Of a DNA stretch of 64,000 nucleotides, positions 15,330 to 25,037 are shown piece after piece. The notes under the pieces are model-generated. The model had not been told where the DNA came from. It made no database searches and saw only the letters and a list, made by a program, of their open reading frames with translations. How positions within the stretch are numbered: the first letter of the stretch is position 1; each line of letters opens with the position of its first letter. This stretch comes from Streptomyces sp. CA-210063. GTDB taxonomy: Bacteria > Actinomycetota > Actinomycetes > Streptomycetales > Streptomycetaceae. The translations under genes were made by a program, and so were the position numbers. The DNA is taken from NCBI RefSeq assembly GCF_024612015.1, contig NZ_CP102512.1:6138001-6202000 (forward strand). The letters run 5' to 3'.

Positions 15330-17774
15330 ATGAGGGTGTGGACGCCATCCCGACCACTGCGCGGCAAGCTCGGCGCGATCGGCAAGGGCAGTCGTGGCAA
15401 GGGCGGTTCAGGACGCCGCGAGGGTGGCCGAACGACTCCCGACGACCGAACGACTCCCGACGACCGGGCGGCCCCTGACGACCGGGCGGCCCCGGGCGAC
15501 CGAACGGCCCCCGGCGACCGATCGACTTCCCGCGAGCGGCCGACTCACGGCGAACGGCCGACGTCTGGCCGCCGCCGACTGACGTCTGGCCGCCGACTGA
15601 CGCCAGGCCGCCGACTGACGCCAGGCCGCCAACCGACGCCAGGCCGCCAACCGACGCCAGGCCGTCGGCCGATACCTGGCTGGCGCAGCATCAGAGGCCG
15701 TGTCGCGGTGGTCATCACGGTGCCGATCTGCTTGCTGCTGGCGGTGGCAGGTCTGGCCGTGTACGACCGCGCCGAGGCCCTCGGCGACGCGCGGACGACC
15801 CGCGCCGAGGTCGGCCTCAGCCTGCGGGTCCAGGCGCTGGTACACCAGCTGCAACGCGAACGCGGCCTGACGAACGGCCTGTTGGGCGGCGAGGAGAGCT
15901 TCCGCACACCGCTCGCCGCCACGCGCGACCGCGTTGACACCGCGCTGCGCGACATGCGCCCCGAACCCGCCGTCGAGGATGTCATCCAGCGACACCTGCG
16001 CCGCCTCACCGCCATCCGCGCCGCCGCCGACAGGGGAACCGCCGGTACGGAGACCGCCGGTACGGAGACCGCCGGTACGGAGACCGCCGGTACGGAGACC
16101 GCGGATACGGCCACCGCGGGTAGGGCCACCGCCGACCGAGCCGCCACGCTCGCCTTCTACACCACCGCCGTCGACGCTCTCAACGCCGTCGACCCGGTGG
16201 CGGACACCGCGACGCGCGCCGACCGCCAACTGCGCGACAGCCTGGCGGCGTTACAGGAACTGGCCGTGGCCAAGGAGTCCGTCGCCCTCGAACGCGGTCT
16301 GCTCAACGGCGTGTTCGCCGAGGGCGCCTTCCACGGCCGCGAGTACCTCACCTTCACCGAGGTGCGCGCCACGCGCGTCGCCGCCCTCACCCGCTTCCGC
16401 CAGGTCGCCACCGCGCCCCAGCGCGCCGCCCTGAAGAACGCCTTCGGCACCGAGGACGCCCGACGCGCCACCGTCTACGAGAACCAGGCGGAAGGCGCCG
16501 CCGACGGCTCCGCGCTGCGCGCCGACGCCGGCCCCTGGTGGGACGCGATGACCGTACTCGTCGACGATCTGTACGCCGTCCAGCAGTCGGTCGGCGACGA
16601 CGTACGGGACCGGGCGGACCGGCTCAGCCACGACGCCGAACTGGGCCTCGCCGCGTACCTCGTCGCGGGAACGCTGATCGCCGCCCTCGTCGCGGGCCTC
16701 GCCGCCTTCGCCTCGCGTTCCCTCACGCGCCCGCTCCGCGCCCTCGCCGAGGCCGCCCACGACGTGGCGCGGCATCGGCTGCCCGCGACCGTCGCCCGTA
16801 TCCAGCAGTCCCCGCAAAACCCGCATGACCTCGGGGAGTTCATCCCGCAGACGGGGACTCCGGACACCCCCGAGGCACAGTCGCTGGGCGGCGCGGCGGA
16901 GATCGCCGAGGTCGCGGCGTCCCTGCGCCAGGTCGAACACACCGCCCTCCACCTGGCCGCCCAGCAGGCGGGCCTGCGCCGCAACACCACCGAATCGCTC
17001 GCCAATCTCGGCCGCCGCAACCAGAACCTCGTACGTCGCCAGCTCAGCCTCATCACCCGCCTGGAACGGCAGGAACTCGACCCGGACGCCCTCGCCGAGC
17101 TCTTCGAACTCGACCACCTCGCCACCCGCATGCGGCGCAACGCCGAAAGCCTGCTGGTCCTCGCCGGGCAGAATCCGCCGCGGCCCACGGCGGCACCCGC
17201 CGACGGACTGGAGGTCGTCCAGTCCGCCGTCGCCGAGGTGGAGCAGTACCGGCGGGTCTTGATCGCGGCCGTCGAGCCGGTGCGGGTGCGCGGGCACGCC
17301 GTCGCCGATGTCGCCCACCTCCTCGCCGAACTCATCGAGAACGGGCTGAACTTCTCACCGCCGACCGAACAGGTCGAGGTGCACGGCTGGTACGACACCG
17401 AGGACGACACCTACTGCTTCGCTGTCGTCGACCACGGCATCGGCATGTCCGAAGCCGACAAGGAACGTGCGGGCGCCCGTCTCTCCGACTCCGGCGAGGA
17501 AGCCCTGCTCGCCGCGCCCACCCGGTTCCTCGGCCACCTCGTCGTCGGCCGACTCGCCCACCGCCTCGGCGAAGGGGCGCAGGTCCACCTCTTCGACACC
17601 CCTGGCGGCGGCCTCTCCGCACTCCTCGTCCTTCCCGGGCGTCTGCTCGCCCCCGCGCAGGACAGCTCCACCACACCCCCACCCGCCAGGCCCGCTGTCT
17701 CCACCCTGCTCAACGGCTTCCGAGCAGGTGTCGCCCGTGCCGAGGCCAGAAGCACACAAGGAGCGTCATCATGA
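15330..17774 (+). CDS. CvnA-type sensor histidine kinase-like protein (nitrate-sensing NIT domain)
   Basis: 814 residues. A basic, repeat-rich N-terminus of about 120 residues (units like TPDDR and TPGRR) precedes a first membrane span at about 125-145. An extracellular NIT-type helical domain follows (VHQLQRERGLTNGLL, AKESVALERGLLNGVF), then a second span near 441-461, HAMP, a linker (NLGRRNQNLVRRQLSLI, ELDHLATRMRRN) and an HATPase domain with LLAELIENGLNFSPP and VVDHGIGMSE. This is the conservon CvnA layout, which signals to Roadblock and GTPase partners. An internal GTETA repeat near 16040 lies in the NIT domain. Confidence 0.9.
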   Translation: MRVWTPSRPLRGKLGAIGKGSRGKGGSGRREGGRTTPDDRTTPDDRAAPDDRAAPGDRTAPGDRSTSRERPTHGERPTSGRRRLTSGRRLTPGRRLTPGRQPTPGRQPTPGRRPIPGWRSIRGRVAVVITVPICLLLAVAGLAVYDRAEALGDARTTRAEVGLSLRVQALVHQLQRERGLTNGLLGGEESFRTPLAATRDRVDTALRDMRPEPAVEDVIQRHLRRLTAIRAAADRGTAGTETAGTETAGTETAGTETADTATAGRATADRAATLAFYTTAVDALNAVDPVADTATRADRQLRDSLAALQELAVAKESVALERGLLNGVFAEGAFHGREYLTFTEVRATRVAALTRFRQVATAPQRAALKNAFGTEDARRATVYENQAEGAADGSALRADAGPWWDAMTVLVDDLYAVQQSVGDDVRDRADRLSHDAELGLAAYLVAGTLIAALVAGLAAFASRSLTRPLRALAEAAHDVARHRLPATVARIQQSPQNPHDLGEFIPQTGTPDTPEAQSLGGAAEIAEVAASLRQVEHTALHLAAQQAGLRRNTTESLANLGRRNQNLVRRQLSLITRLERQELDPDALAELFELDHLATRMRRNAESLLVLAGQNPPRPTAAPADGLEVVQSAVAEVEQYRRVLIAAVEPVRVRGHAVADVAHLLAELIENGLNFSPPTEQVEVHGWYDTEDDTYCFAVVDHGIGMSEADKERAGARLSDSGEEALLAAPTRFLGHLVVGRLAHRLGEGAQVHLFDTPGGGLSALLVLPGRLLAPAQDSSTTPPPARPAVSTLLNGFRAGVARAEARSTQGASS

Positions 17775-18190
17775 CCACCGCCGTCCAGAGTTTCGGCTGG
17801 CTCATCTCCGAGTTCGTACGCACCACCGACGGCGTCACCGACGCTGTCGCCGTCTCCTGCGACGGCCTGCTCATGGCCGCCTCGGACAGCCTCGGCCGAG
17901 ATCGCGCCGACCACCTGGCCGCAGTCGTCTCCGGCATCACCAGCCTCGCCCAGAACGCGGCGACGGCACACGGCTTCCACGGCATGAAGCTCGTCATGAT
18001 CGAAATGCTCGGGGGCTTCCTCATGGTCGGTCGCATCCGCGACGGCAGCTGCCTCGGCGTCCTCGCCGCCGAGGGATGTGACGTCGGCCTGGTCGGCTAC
18101 GAAATGGCCGTCCTCGCCGACCGCGCCGGCGAACTGCTCACCCCACAGCTGATCCGCGAACTCAACTCCACACCCCGGACCACGGTCTAG
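17771..18190 (+). CDS. CvnB-type Roadblock/LC7 protein
   Basis: 139 residues of the Roadblock/LC7 fold: FGWLISEFVRTTDGVTDAVA, VSCDGLLMAASDSLGRD, and the Gly-rich LGGFLMVGRIRDGSCLGVLA. In Streptomyces conservons this protein acts with a CvnA kinase-like membrane protein, a DUF742 protein (CvnC) and a small GTPase (CvnD). Here its ATG overlaps the CvnA stop by 4 nt, but no CvnC or CvnD gene follows. It may work with a GTPase encoded elsewhere. Confidence 0.93.
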   Translation: MTTAVQSFGWLISEFVRTTDGVTDAVAVSCDGLLMAASDSLGRDRADHLAAVVSGITSLAQNAATAHGFHGMKLVMIEMLGGFLMVGRIRDGSCLGVLAAEGCDVGLVGYEMAVLADRAGELLTPQLIRELNSTPRTTV

Positions 18191-18232
18191 CCACGGCGGC
18201 CGGGGCGGCGTAGCCACGGCGGCCGGGGCGGC
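18188..18232. repeat. 22-bp direct repeat including the CvnB stop codon
   Basis: TAGCCACGGCGGCCGGGGCG followed by GC occurs twice in tandem (18188-18209 and 18211-18232), the first TAG being the CvnB stop. The GC-rich units could fold as a hairpin with downstream sequence. The rest of the 300-nt gap to 18492 has no gene. Confidence 0.6.
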
Positions 18233-18491
18233 CGGGGGCGGCCTGGGAACCGTACCGCTCGGGCATGTCCCGGGTCGGCCCTGCCCGCGACTCCCACACG
18301 ATCCTGCTGACAGTTGTGAAGAGTGTCGAAGCGCTTCCGGCAACCTATTGTGACCCCGCCCACACCGCGGCTACCCTTCAACTTCCCTTTCTCCGCATCC
18401 CTTTTTCCACTTGCTTCGCAGCACGCCCAGTCGGCCAGGAGCCAGTGTCGTCTCGTGGCGCGGTTCATCAGGACGACCAGGGGAGTTCCTC

Positions 18492-21236
18492 ATGACTGCA
18501 CCTCTCGACGCCCCCAGATTCCCGAACGACCAGGCCACCGACTTCGTACGGGAGTTCCGGGCCACCGTGGCCCCCAGGTACGCGAACCGGGCGAAGTTGA
18601 GGACGAGTCCGCCGTTGTTCATCCTGCGCGTGCCGCAGGCGTCGTACCAAAATGGCGTGAACCGCGTCGTGGCCGCCCTGACCGGGGCGCTCAGTCAGCG
18701 CGTGCCGTACGCCCATCTGCCCATCGGAACCAGGGAGGACGCCGGCTCCGCCAGGGCGGACCCCGACTCCGGTCTGCTCTCCGTGGACGCGGGGAGACAG
18801 CTGTTCCGCAGTGCTCCGGAGCACATGACGCCCGACCGCTTCCCGCAGTTCAACGTCATGTGCGGCCTCGTCGAGTACATCAGGTCGAACCCGCGCAGGT
18901 GGGCCACCACCGATGACATGGAAGCGGCGCTGCGGAAGGACGCCAGTGAGCGGCGGGCCCAGCGGGGCGGTCTGTTGGCGTTCACCAGGATGGGGGGCCC
19001 GGACGACGGGGGCGGGATCGCCGGCTTCCTGGCGAAGCTCAGCTGGCTGTCCTTCGTCCAGTTGCTGCCCCGGTGGCTCTGGGCCCGCCGCATCTCCCGC
19101 ACAGTCGTGCGGAGCTGGCTCGGCGCGGAGCGGGTCGCGCAGGGCAGCAAGAACCTGTTCCGGGTGATGGACCAGGTGGCCGCGGTGCGTTCCGTGCAGC
19201 TCATGGACGACCCGGCCGACGAGGAGGCGCTACAGGAGTTCGACTGGCTCGTCCTGCGGGCCCTCCTGGAGGACCTGCGCAGACCCGGTATCGGCCGGAT
19301 CCTGCCCGGCAGGCGCCGCCGGACCTGCCGTCCGGTCCTGTTCGTGAAGATCCCTCCCGCGGGAGAGCCCGGCGCCCGCGCCGCGGAGCGCTTTCTGCGC
19401 TCTCTGCACCGGGCCCAGGGCACAGCCAAGCCGCCGGGCCCGCTCGTCATCGCCGTGGGCGTGCCCTCCGACGCCCTGCTGGAGAAGCTGGGCAGCCCGT
19501 CCGAGAGCACGTTTCCGGATGCGAGCGTGCGGCTCGCCGACAGCGCCTCCGTCGGCGAACCCCCGGTCCTGGTCACCGTCTCGGAGGGAGCCCTCGCGGC
19601 GCGCGGGGTAGCCGTACCGCCCGTGAAGACGCGGACATTCAGATTCAGCCGGTATGTTCCGTCCTCGATCGCGAGCGGGGTGACCGCCCTGGCCCTGCTC
19701 GCGGTGGCGCTGCTGCTCCCGCCCATCTTTCCCGCTCCCCGGGACTGCCTCGGCGGCACGGGGTCCGTGGCGGAGTCCGCCCCCGCGGAGCCGATACAGG
19801 TGGACACCACCGGCTGGTACGAGGCGGCCGTGCAGACCATCGAAGAGCAGAACAAGCGGGTCGCGCAGTACGCCGACCAGGGCCGGACCGTACGGACCGT
19901 CGTCGCCTTCGTGTCCGACCCGCCGAAGACCGACGACGAGACGCGTTTCGACGGCACGATCCCGGAGCTGCGCGGCATCGCGATGTGGCAGGAGAAGCTG
20001 AACAGAGAGGCCGCCGCGGACGACTCCCTGATACCCCTGCACGTGGAGGTACGCCAGGCCGGGGTCGCCTTCCGCGACGCCGAGAGCGAGGCGAAGAAGC
20101 TGGTCGCGGAGATGGCGGAGACGGCGGACACGGCGGACACGGCGGACACGGCGGAGACGGCGGACGAGGAGAGCGTTCCGGCGCGCGAGCGGGTCGTCGG
20201 TGTCCTCGCCTTCGCGCAGAGCCGGAACGAGACCCGGGCCGCCCTCCGGGTGCTCGGCGAGGCGGGCATCCCCACGATCGGCACCACCGCGACCGCCGAC
20301 GAGATGCTCTCCGGCCCGGCCACCCGGACCTACTGGCCGTCCACGCCGTTCAACTCGCGCGAGGCCAGGATCGAGGCGGACTTCGCGTACACGGAGAACA
20401 TCGTGGCCGAGCCGGGCGCCGAGAACGTCTGCGCCCCGGCCCGGCACGCGATCGTGATCGAGAGTTCCGTGGACCTGTACAGCCACAGCCTCGCCGGCCA
20501 GTTCATCAGCGCGTTCAAGGGCACGCACGACGTGTTCGACTTCAATCAGGAGGGCGACTTCGGCTCCGCTCCGCTGAGCGGCGCGATCAGCCAGCCCGAC
20601 GCCGGCCTGTTGGCGCGGGCGCTGTGCGACGCGCTCGAGGACAAACCGGACTCGGTCGTGTACTGGTCGGCCCGGGCCAAGGACTTCACCGCGCTCATCA
20701 ACTCCATGGACACCGCCGGGACCTGCACCGGGCGCGACCTGACCGTGCTCGGCGGCAACGAGCTGACCAACGTGGCGCAGACCGGGGCCTTCGCCAACAA
20801 GGACTGGCTGCGCCTGTACTACTCCGCGCACCGGCTGCCCGCCGACGCGCCGGGCGCGAGCGACAGGACCCGCCAGTTCGTGGCCGAGTACGACGCCTAT
20901 GTGAAGGCCACCACCGAGGGCACGGACCCCTGGCGACAGGACGGGCACTCGGCGGTCTCGTACGACGCCTTCCACGTCCTGTCGCAGGCGGTGCGCGAGG
21001 CCGGACTGCACGACCCGGACATCGACCGCAAGTCCGTCCTGCTGGTCCTCGGCAGCGGCATCGCCTTCGACGGAGCGACGGGATACGTCTCCTACGACGG
21101 CGCCAACGCCCCACCCCACGACAAGACCCTCGTCCTGCTACGCCAGTCGGGCAACCACCCGCAGGCCGTCCTCGCCTGCGGCGCCTACCGCCAGGACGAG
21201 TCGAGCAAGGCCCAGGGCTCACCCTGCGCGACCTGA
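18492..21236 (+). CDS. Large membrane-tethered protein with extracellular ligand-binding (type 1 periplasmic-binding) domain
   Basis: 914 residues from the ATG at 18492 with GGGGAG upstream. The first 385 or so residues are predicted cytoplasmic, with helical and Arg-rich sequence, and one membrane span near 390-412 (GVTALALLAVALLLPPIF) leads outside. The remaining 500 residues resemble the type 1 periplasmic-binding fold of amino-acid-type receptors: GVLAFAQSRNETRAALRVLG, GIPTIGTTATADEM, YSHSLAGQFISAFKG and SYDAFHVLSQAVREAG. A 9-bp repeat encodes ADTADTADTAET near 20120. The layout suggests a transmembrane receptor with an intracellular output domain that I do not recognise. Confidence 0.78.
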   Translation: MTAPLDAPRFPNDQATDFVREFRATVAPRYANRAKLRTSPPLFILRVPQASYQNGVNRVVAALTGALSQRVPYAHLPIGTREDAGSARADPDSGLLSVDAGRQLFRSAPEHMTPDRFPQFNVMCGLVEYIRSNPRRWATTDDMEAALRKDASERRAQRGGLLAFTRMGGPDDGGGIAGFLAKLSWLSFVQLLPRWLWARRISRTVVRSWLGAERVAQGSKNLFRVMDQVAAVRSVQLMDDPADEEALQEFDWLVLRALLEDLRRPGIGRILPGRRRRTCRPVLFVKIPPAGEPGARAAERFLRSLHRAQGTAKPPGPLVIAVGVPSDALLEKLGSPSESTFPDASVRLADSASVGEPPVLVTVSEGALAARGVAVPPVKTRTFRFSRYVPSSIASGVTALALLAVALLLPPIFPAPRDCLGGTGSVAESAPAEPIQVDTTGWYEAAVQTIEEQNKRVAQYADQGRTVRTVVAFVSDPPKTDDETRFDGTIPELRGIAMWQEKLNREAAADDSLIPLHVEVRQAGVAFRDAESEAKKLVAEMAETADTADTADTAETADEESVPARERVVGVLAFAQSRNETRAALRVLGEAGIPTIGTTATADEMLSGPATRTYWPSTPFNSREARIEADFAYTENIVAEPGAENVCAPARHAIVIESSVDLYSHSLAGQFISAFKGTHDVFDFNQEGDFGSAPLSGAISQPDAGLLARALCDALEDKPDSVVYWSARAKDFTALINSMDTAGTCTGRDLTVLGGNELTNVAQTGAFANKDWLRLYYSAHRLPADAPGASDRTRQFVAEYDAYVKATTEGTDPWRQDGHSAVSYDAFHVLSQAVREAGLHDPDIDRKSVLLVLGSGIAFDGATGYVSYDGANAPPHDKTLVLLRQSGNHPQAVLACGAYRQDESSKAQGSPCAT
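20123..20164 (+). repeat. In-frame 9-bp tandem repeat (GCGGACACG)
   Basis: About four units of GCGGACACG, the last drifting to GCGGAGACG, encode ADT/AET repeats between the two lobes of the ligand-binding region of the large membrane protein. Confidence 0.7.
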
Positions 21237-21449
21237 CCAGCCGCTCCCGGTGTCCTCGCCGCCTCTCGCCTCATCGTGGAGTGGCGCAACGGTGACAGAG
21301 GCTGATTCGCCGCAGAGTTGGTGCCCGGTGTTCCCCGCTGTTCCCCGCTGTTCCCCGTACGAGCTGGCACGCATCTGGCACGTCCATCTCCCCCGCCCCG
21401 CCAACTTCGACACTGTGACTGCGGGCCGTGTGGGCTGCCGTACCTGCGG
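21237..21449. other. Intergenic, with a TTCCCCGCTG triple repeat
   Basis: Between the receptor-like gene and an opposing small gene. Three near-copies of TTCCCCGCTG lie at 21331-21359. No gene is supported. Confidence 0.5.
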
Positions 21450-21851
21450 CTACAGGTGTTTGAAGGCATCCTCGCCGGGCCGCCAGGTCATCCAGGAGCG
21501 ATCACTGAAACCGTTGAGCGTCGCGATCTCTGGACCGACGAGTTCGCTCTCGGCGGGGTCGAACTGGATGCAACCGGTCACGAAGTCGACCCTGACCCCG
21601 ATGCCGGTCTTCTCGTGAGTGGCGGTCACACTCTGGGCGATGAGTCCACGTAGTGCGTCGGTCCAGCCGGTCTCCGTCGGCGAGAACCACTGTCCGGACA
21701 GGGTGACGGTGGGCAGCACGTCGCATGTGAGCACGGGCATCTCGTCCGTCGGGCCGTCGAACCGGAGTTGGACATAGTCCAAGACAAATTGCACCGAGTA
21801 CAGCCGGAAGCCGACGAGGCGGCTGAGTAGGGAGTTCAGCTCATATGCCAC
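21450..21851 (-). CDS. Hypothetical protein, 133 residues
   Basis: From the GTG at 21851 the protein reads MAYELNSLLSRLVGFRLYSV, then VQLRFDGPTDEMPVLTCDVLP, WFSPTETGWTDALRGLIAQSV and a Trp-rich end (RSWMTWRPGEDAFKHL). The alternating hydrophobic pattern suggests a small alpha-beta protein. Proteins of this size and style are often immunity-like or orphan proteins in Streptomyces, but I do not recognise a family. No good ribosome binding site precedes the start. A longer frame to 22070 is Arg/Pro-rich and unlikely. Confidence 0.65.
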   Translation of the reverse strand: MAYELNSLLSRLVGFRLYSVQFVLDYVQLRFDGPTDEMPVLTCDVLPTVTLSGQWFSPTETGWTDALRGLIAQSVTATHEKTGIGVRVDFVTGCIQFDPAESELVGPEIATLNGFSDRSWMTWRPGEDAFKHL

Positions 21852-22070
21852 GACCGGGAGTCTAAGGGGAAGGAAGGAACACCCGGCTCCCTCTTCGCCC
21901 CGAAGCAACTTGGGTGTGCCTCGTCCTTGGGCCGGTGTGCTTCTCACCTGCTGTGATGGTCCGCAGGTGTGCGTGGTTGTCCGCCGCAGCGCATCGGCGT
22001 TGTCACGCAGTTGGACACTCAGCGCGTTCCATCTGGGCCGGTATGGCGTGCGGGGTGACAGCCGCCGCAT

Positions 22071-22610
22071 GCTTGCGTACGAGGTGAGGGCCGGCCTGAG
22101 CGGGTCGGAGCCTCATCATCTATCGACGTCGGTCCGCCTAGGACTGCCCGGGGACGGTCGCGCCAGTCACCTCAGCTGAGGTCTGACCGCGTACAGGTCC
22201 GGCGATGTCCTCCATCAGGCTACGAGCGCTGGATGCGAAACTCGCGAGGCTTGCTGACGCTGAATCATCAAGTCTCTGACGGCTGAGAGCGGCCCGCCTG
22301 GCTGCTGCTCCGCTGTCCTCATCTCCCGGCGCAGAGCATGTGGGATCTCGTCAGCCGGCGCGGCGATGTGCGCAGGCCCAAGAACGCTGACCAAAGCAAG
22401 CATCGGCCATGTTCAGCCTCGTCGTCTTCGTGCTCGACCTTGGGGGCCGTGCCGGTTCCTCCGCCGGCGGCTCTGCGCGCCAGCGACAGCGTGATCCGGG
22501 AAAGCCTCGCCCGTTCCTCCGATCCCGGAGGAGCGCAACCCCTGCGGTTCTGACTGTGTCGTCGGTGCCGCTGTTCCGTAGGCGTCGTAGTCGCCGCTGG
22601 AAGCTGACCA
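22071..22610. other. Non-coding or decayed stretch
   Basis: Only low-complexity frames are visible on either strand, none with a convincing start or domain. Confidence 0.4.
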
Positions 22611-22769
22611 TTATGGGCCTGCCTCGTCCGACGACGAGTCGACGGCAACCTTGTAGCGCCGGGCCGGGTCCGCGACCGCCGACCAGAGCTCGTCGTCGAC
22701 GGTGACGCAGTCGTCGCCGTATGCCGGATAGCCGTGCTCCTGCGGACCGATGTGTGCCGTGTCAGTCAC
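22611..22769 (-). CDS. Possible small protein, 52 residues
   Basis: GTG at 22769 to TAA at 22613-22611. The translation has natural-looking composition (GYPAYGDDCVTVDDELWSAV, then ADPARRYKVAVD) but no ribosome binding site. DELWSAVADPARR resembles the beginning of ArsR-type helix-turn-helix proteins, so it may be a truncated regulator. It lies just downstream of the desaturase gene. Confidence 0.35.
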   Translation of the reverse strand: MTDTAHIGPQEHGYPAYGDDCVTVDDELWSAVADPARRYKVAVDSSSDEAGP

Positions 22770-22805
22770 CGCATCACGGACACCGACGGCTGCGGCAGCG
22801 CGTCT

Positions 22806-23849
22806 CTAGGCCGGGACGCGGGGGCGCCTGAGTGGTGCTCCGGCCCGATGGAGGCTGGTGAGGGCCTGCCGGTAGGAGGTGATCAGCCCGGTCTCGACGT
22901 AGTCCACGCCCAGTTCCTCGCAGTAGCGGCGGACGATGGTTCGGGCCTTGCGCAGGTTGGGGCTGGGCATGCTGGGGAACAGGTGGTGCTCGATCTGGTG
23001 GTTCAGCCCGCCCAGTGCGATGTCGGTGAACCGGCCGCCGCGCACGTTGCGTGAGGTGAGCACCTGGCGGCGGAGGAAGTCCGGGCGGTCATCGCCCGTC
23101 AGGATCGGCATGCCCTTGTGGTTCGGAGCGAAGAGGGAGCCGAGGTAGACGCCGAACAGGCCCTGGTGGACGGCGATGAAGGCGATCGCCATGCCGGGCG
23201 GCAGCAGCCAGAGCAGGACGGTCATGTAGACCGCGAAGTGCGCGAACAGCAGGGTGCCGTCGAGCGTTCGGTGCTTGAACGAGCGGTTGGCCAGCGCCTT
23301 CACGCTCGACACGTGCAGGTTGAAGCCCTCCAGGGTGAGGAGCGGGAAGAACAGGAACGCCTGCCAGCGGCCGATGAGGCGGGGGAGCCCCTTGGCGGCC
23401 CGAGCCTGGTCCTGGGACCAGACCAGCAGGTCGGGGTCGAGGTCGGGGTCGAGTTCCTCGTGGTTGGGGTTGGCGTGGTGGCGGGTGTGCTTGTCCTGCC
23501 ACCATCCGTAGCTCATCCCGACGCCGGTGCCGGCGATCCGGCCGGATGCTTCGCTGGCCCGGCGTCGGCGGAACACCTGGCGGTGGGCCGCGTCATGGGC
23601 GATCAGGGCGACCTGGCCGAAGACGACGGCCAGGAAGCCGGCGAGGGTCAGCGTCCACCAACTGTCGCCGATGAGCGCGACAGCGGCCCACCCACCGACG
23701 TAGAGCGCGGCCACCACTGTGATCCGCACTGCGTAATAGCCGGGACGGCGCCCCAGCAGGCCGGCATCAGCGATCCTTCTCGACAATCGGGCGAAGTCAC
23801 TGCCGGACGTCTCCGAGGGCGGGGGGCGGACCGTGGTGTTTGTGGTCAT
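22806..23849 (-). CDS. Membrane fatty acid desaturase (acyl-CoA/acyl-lipid type)
   Basis: 347 residues with the three histidine boxes of the di-iron membrane desaturases: HDAAH at 85-89, HTRHH at 121-125 and HQIEHH near 285. Hydrophobic pairs surround them (VVAALYVGGWAAVALIG, LTLAGFLAVVFGQVALIA, AVYMTVLLWLLPPGMAIAF). These enzymes insert double bonds into membrane acyl chains using electrons from a ferredoxin or cytochrome b5-like partner. It is divergent from nothing but sits next to an Asp23-AmaP envelope operon in both copies of this block, which links it to membrane stress. The second copy at 41.5 kb is truncated. Confidence 0.92.
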   Translation of the reverse strand: MTTNTTVRPPPSETSGSDFARLSRRIADAGLLGRRPGYYAVRITVVAALYVGGWAAVALIGDSWWTLTLAGFLAVVFGQVALIAHDAAHRQVFRRRRASEASGRIAGTGVGMSYGWWQDKHTRHHANPNHEELDPDLDPDLLVWSQDQARAAKGLPRLIGRWQAFLFFPLLTLEGFNLHVSSVKALANRSFKHRTLDGTLLFAHFAVYMTVLLWLLPPGMAIAFIAVHQGLFGVYLGSLFAPNHKGMPILTGDDRPDFLRRQVLTSRNVRGGRFTDIALGGLNHQIEHHLFPSMPSPNLRKARTIVRRYCEELGVDYVETGLITSYRQALTSLHRAGAPLRRPRVPA

Positions 23850-24098
23850 GTCGCTGAAACTCTCTCCGAAGGAGGCAGATGGTCAGGCGCCGCCTCGGGA
23901 GTTGCTGAGACCGGGCCACAGGCAGGAGTGCGCTTTCGCCGTTGCGGATACACATCGCGCGAGGAGCAGGGACGACGTCCCTCTCCGCATGCGGGTTCCC
24001 TGCCAGGCAGGTCTCACACCGTGGCAGGACAGGGCTGGCGGAGCGACGGCCGCGCGCTTTCAGGGGAGCGGGAAGGCCGGGGAAGGGGGGCCGGCTGA

Positions 24099-24905
24099 TC
24101 ACTGGGGGGCACTCGTCACGGTGGCCGGCGAGGTCCGTCGCCAGGCCGCGGTTTCCGTGATGAGGACGGCGACGGTGGCCGGGCCCGGGGTGTCAGCGGT
24201 GGCTGCCTCGGCTACGGCCTCCCTGACGGCGCGGGCGACTTTCAGTGGATGGTGTCCGGGGCCGACCGCGAGGTGAACCTCGACGTGTCGGTCGGGTGGA
24301 TCATCATGGTCCTCCACCCTGACCGGGCGGCTGCCCAGCACGGCCGTGAGGCGGGCTACGCCCGTCACACCCGTCGCGACGTCCGCCAGCTCCCTGACGA
24401 GTCCCCGCATGGACCCTGTTCCGGTCATCGGAGGCGAGCTCCGCGCGGCCGCAGCTTCCGGCGTGGGCCTCATGGCCGTCGCCGCGGTCCGAGACGTGAT
24501 ACCTGCCTCCGGGACCTCGCGGAGATCCGTTACGCGCATGTCAGCCGTCACCGTGGCCAGCCCGAGCTGTTCAGTGGCCGCGCCCAGCAGTGTGCTCCTC
24601 AATTCGTCGACGGTCTCCGGCAGCGGCCGCACGAGGGATGCGGTGAAGGCGGCCTCAATGGTGAGCGGGCCAGGCGGTAGCGCGCTGGCCGGCGGACGGA
24701 CGGCCGGCTCGGACACGGGTTGGAGCGGCGCCGACCCGATGCGCAGGGACTCCAGCCGGACACCGGGGACCTCGGCGGCAGCGCGCCCGAGGGCCTGGAC
24801 GGCCGCTTGCTCGGTGATCCACGTCCCGTCGTGGGGCCCGCCGAGCGGGAGGAGACGGCCCAGGTCGAGCTGACGTCGTACTGCCTGCGTCCACGTCTCG
24901 GTCAC
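24099..24905 (-). CDS. Double Asp23-like protein ('nucleopolyhedrovirus P10 family' type), copy 1
   Basis: 268 residues from the GTG at 24905 (VTETWTQAVRRQLDLGRLLP), with GGAGG 11 nt upstream; longer starts give an Arg-rich leader. Streptomyces homologs next to Asp23 genes carry the label nucleopolyhedrovirus P10 family. I read two Asp23/Gls24-like halves: ITEQAAVQALGRAAAEVPGV with LTIEAAFTAS, and LADVATGVTGVARLTAVLG with HVEVHLAVGPGHHPLKVARA. They are joined by a Pro/Ala-rich linker. It is divergent from the Asp23 operon across a shared promoter region, so the two are probably co-regulated. A paralog lies at 42693. Confidence 0.82.
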   Translation of the reverse strand: MTETWTQAVRRQLDLGRLLPLGGPHDGTWITEQAAVQALGRAAAEVPGVRLESLRIGSAPLQPVSEPAVRPPASALPPGPLTIEAAFTASLVRPLPETVDELRSTLLGAATEQLGLATVTADMRVTDLREVPEAGITSRTAATAMRPTPEAAAARSSPPMTGTGSMRGLVRELADVATGVTGVARLTAVLGSRPVRVEDHDDPPDRHVEVHLAVGPGHHPLKVARAVREAVAEAATADTPGPATVAVLITETAAWRRTSPATVTSAPQ

Positions 24906-25037
24906 TGGCCTCTCACCCTCCTTCTCCACGGCCGCAGTTCTCTTCCCGCGGCGCTCTGCCCGAGTGTCCGCGAGAGGCCGGGGCAGGGGCCTCAGGCCAC
25001 TCGTCGGACCACCCCGTCTCACGCTCTAGAGCCGCGC

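Noticed and set aside
19230..21119. 629-codon minus frame opposite the receptor-like gene
   Set aside because: Shadow of a codon-biased gene; no start site, no hydrophobic pattern and no motif.
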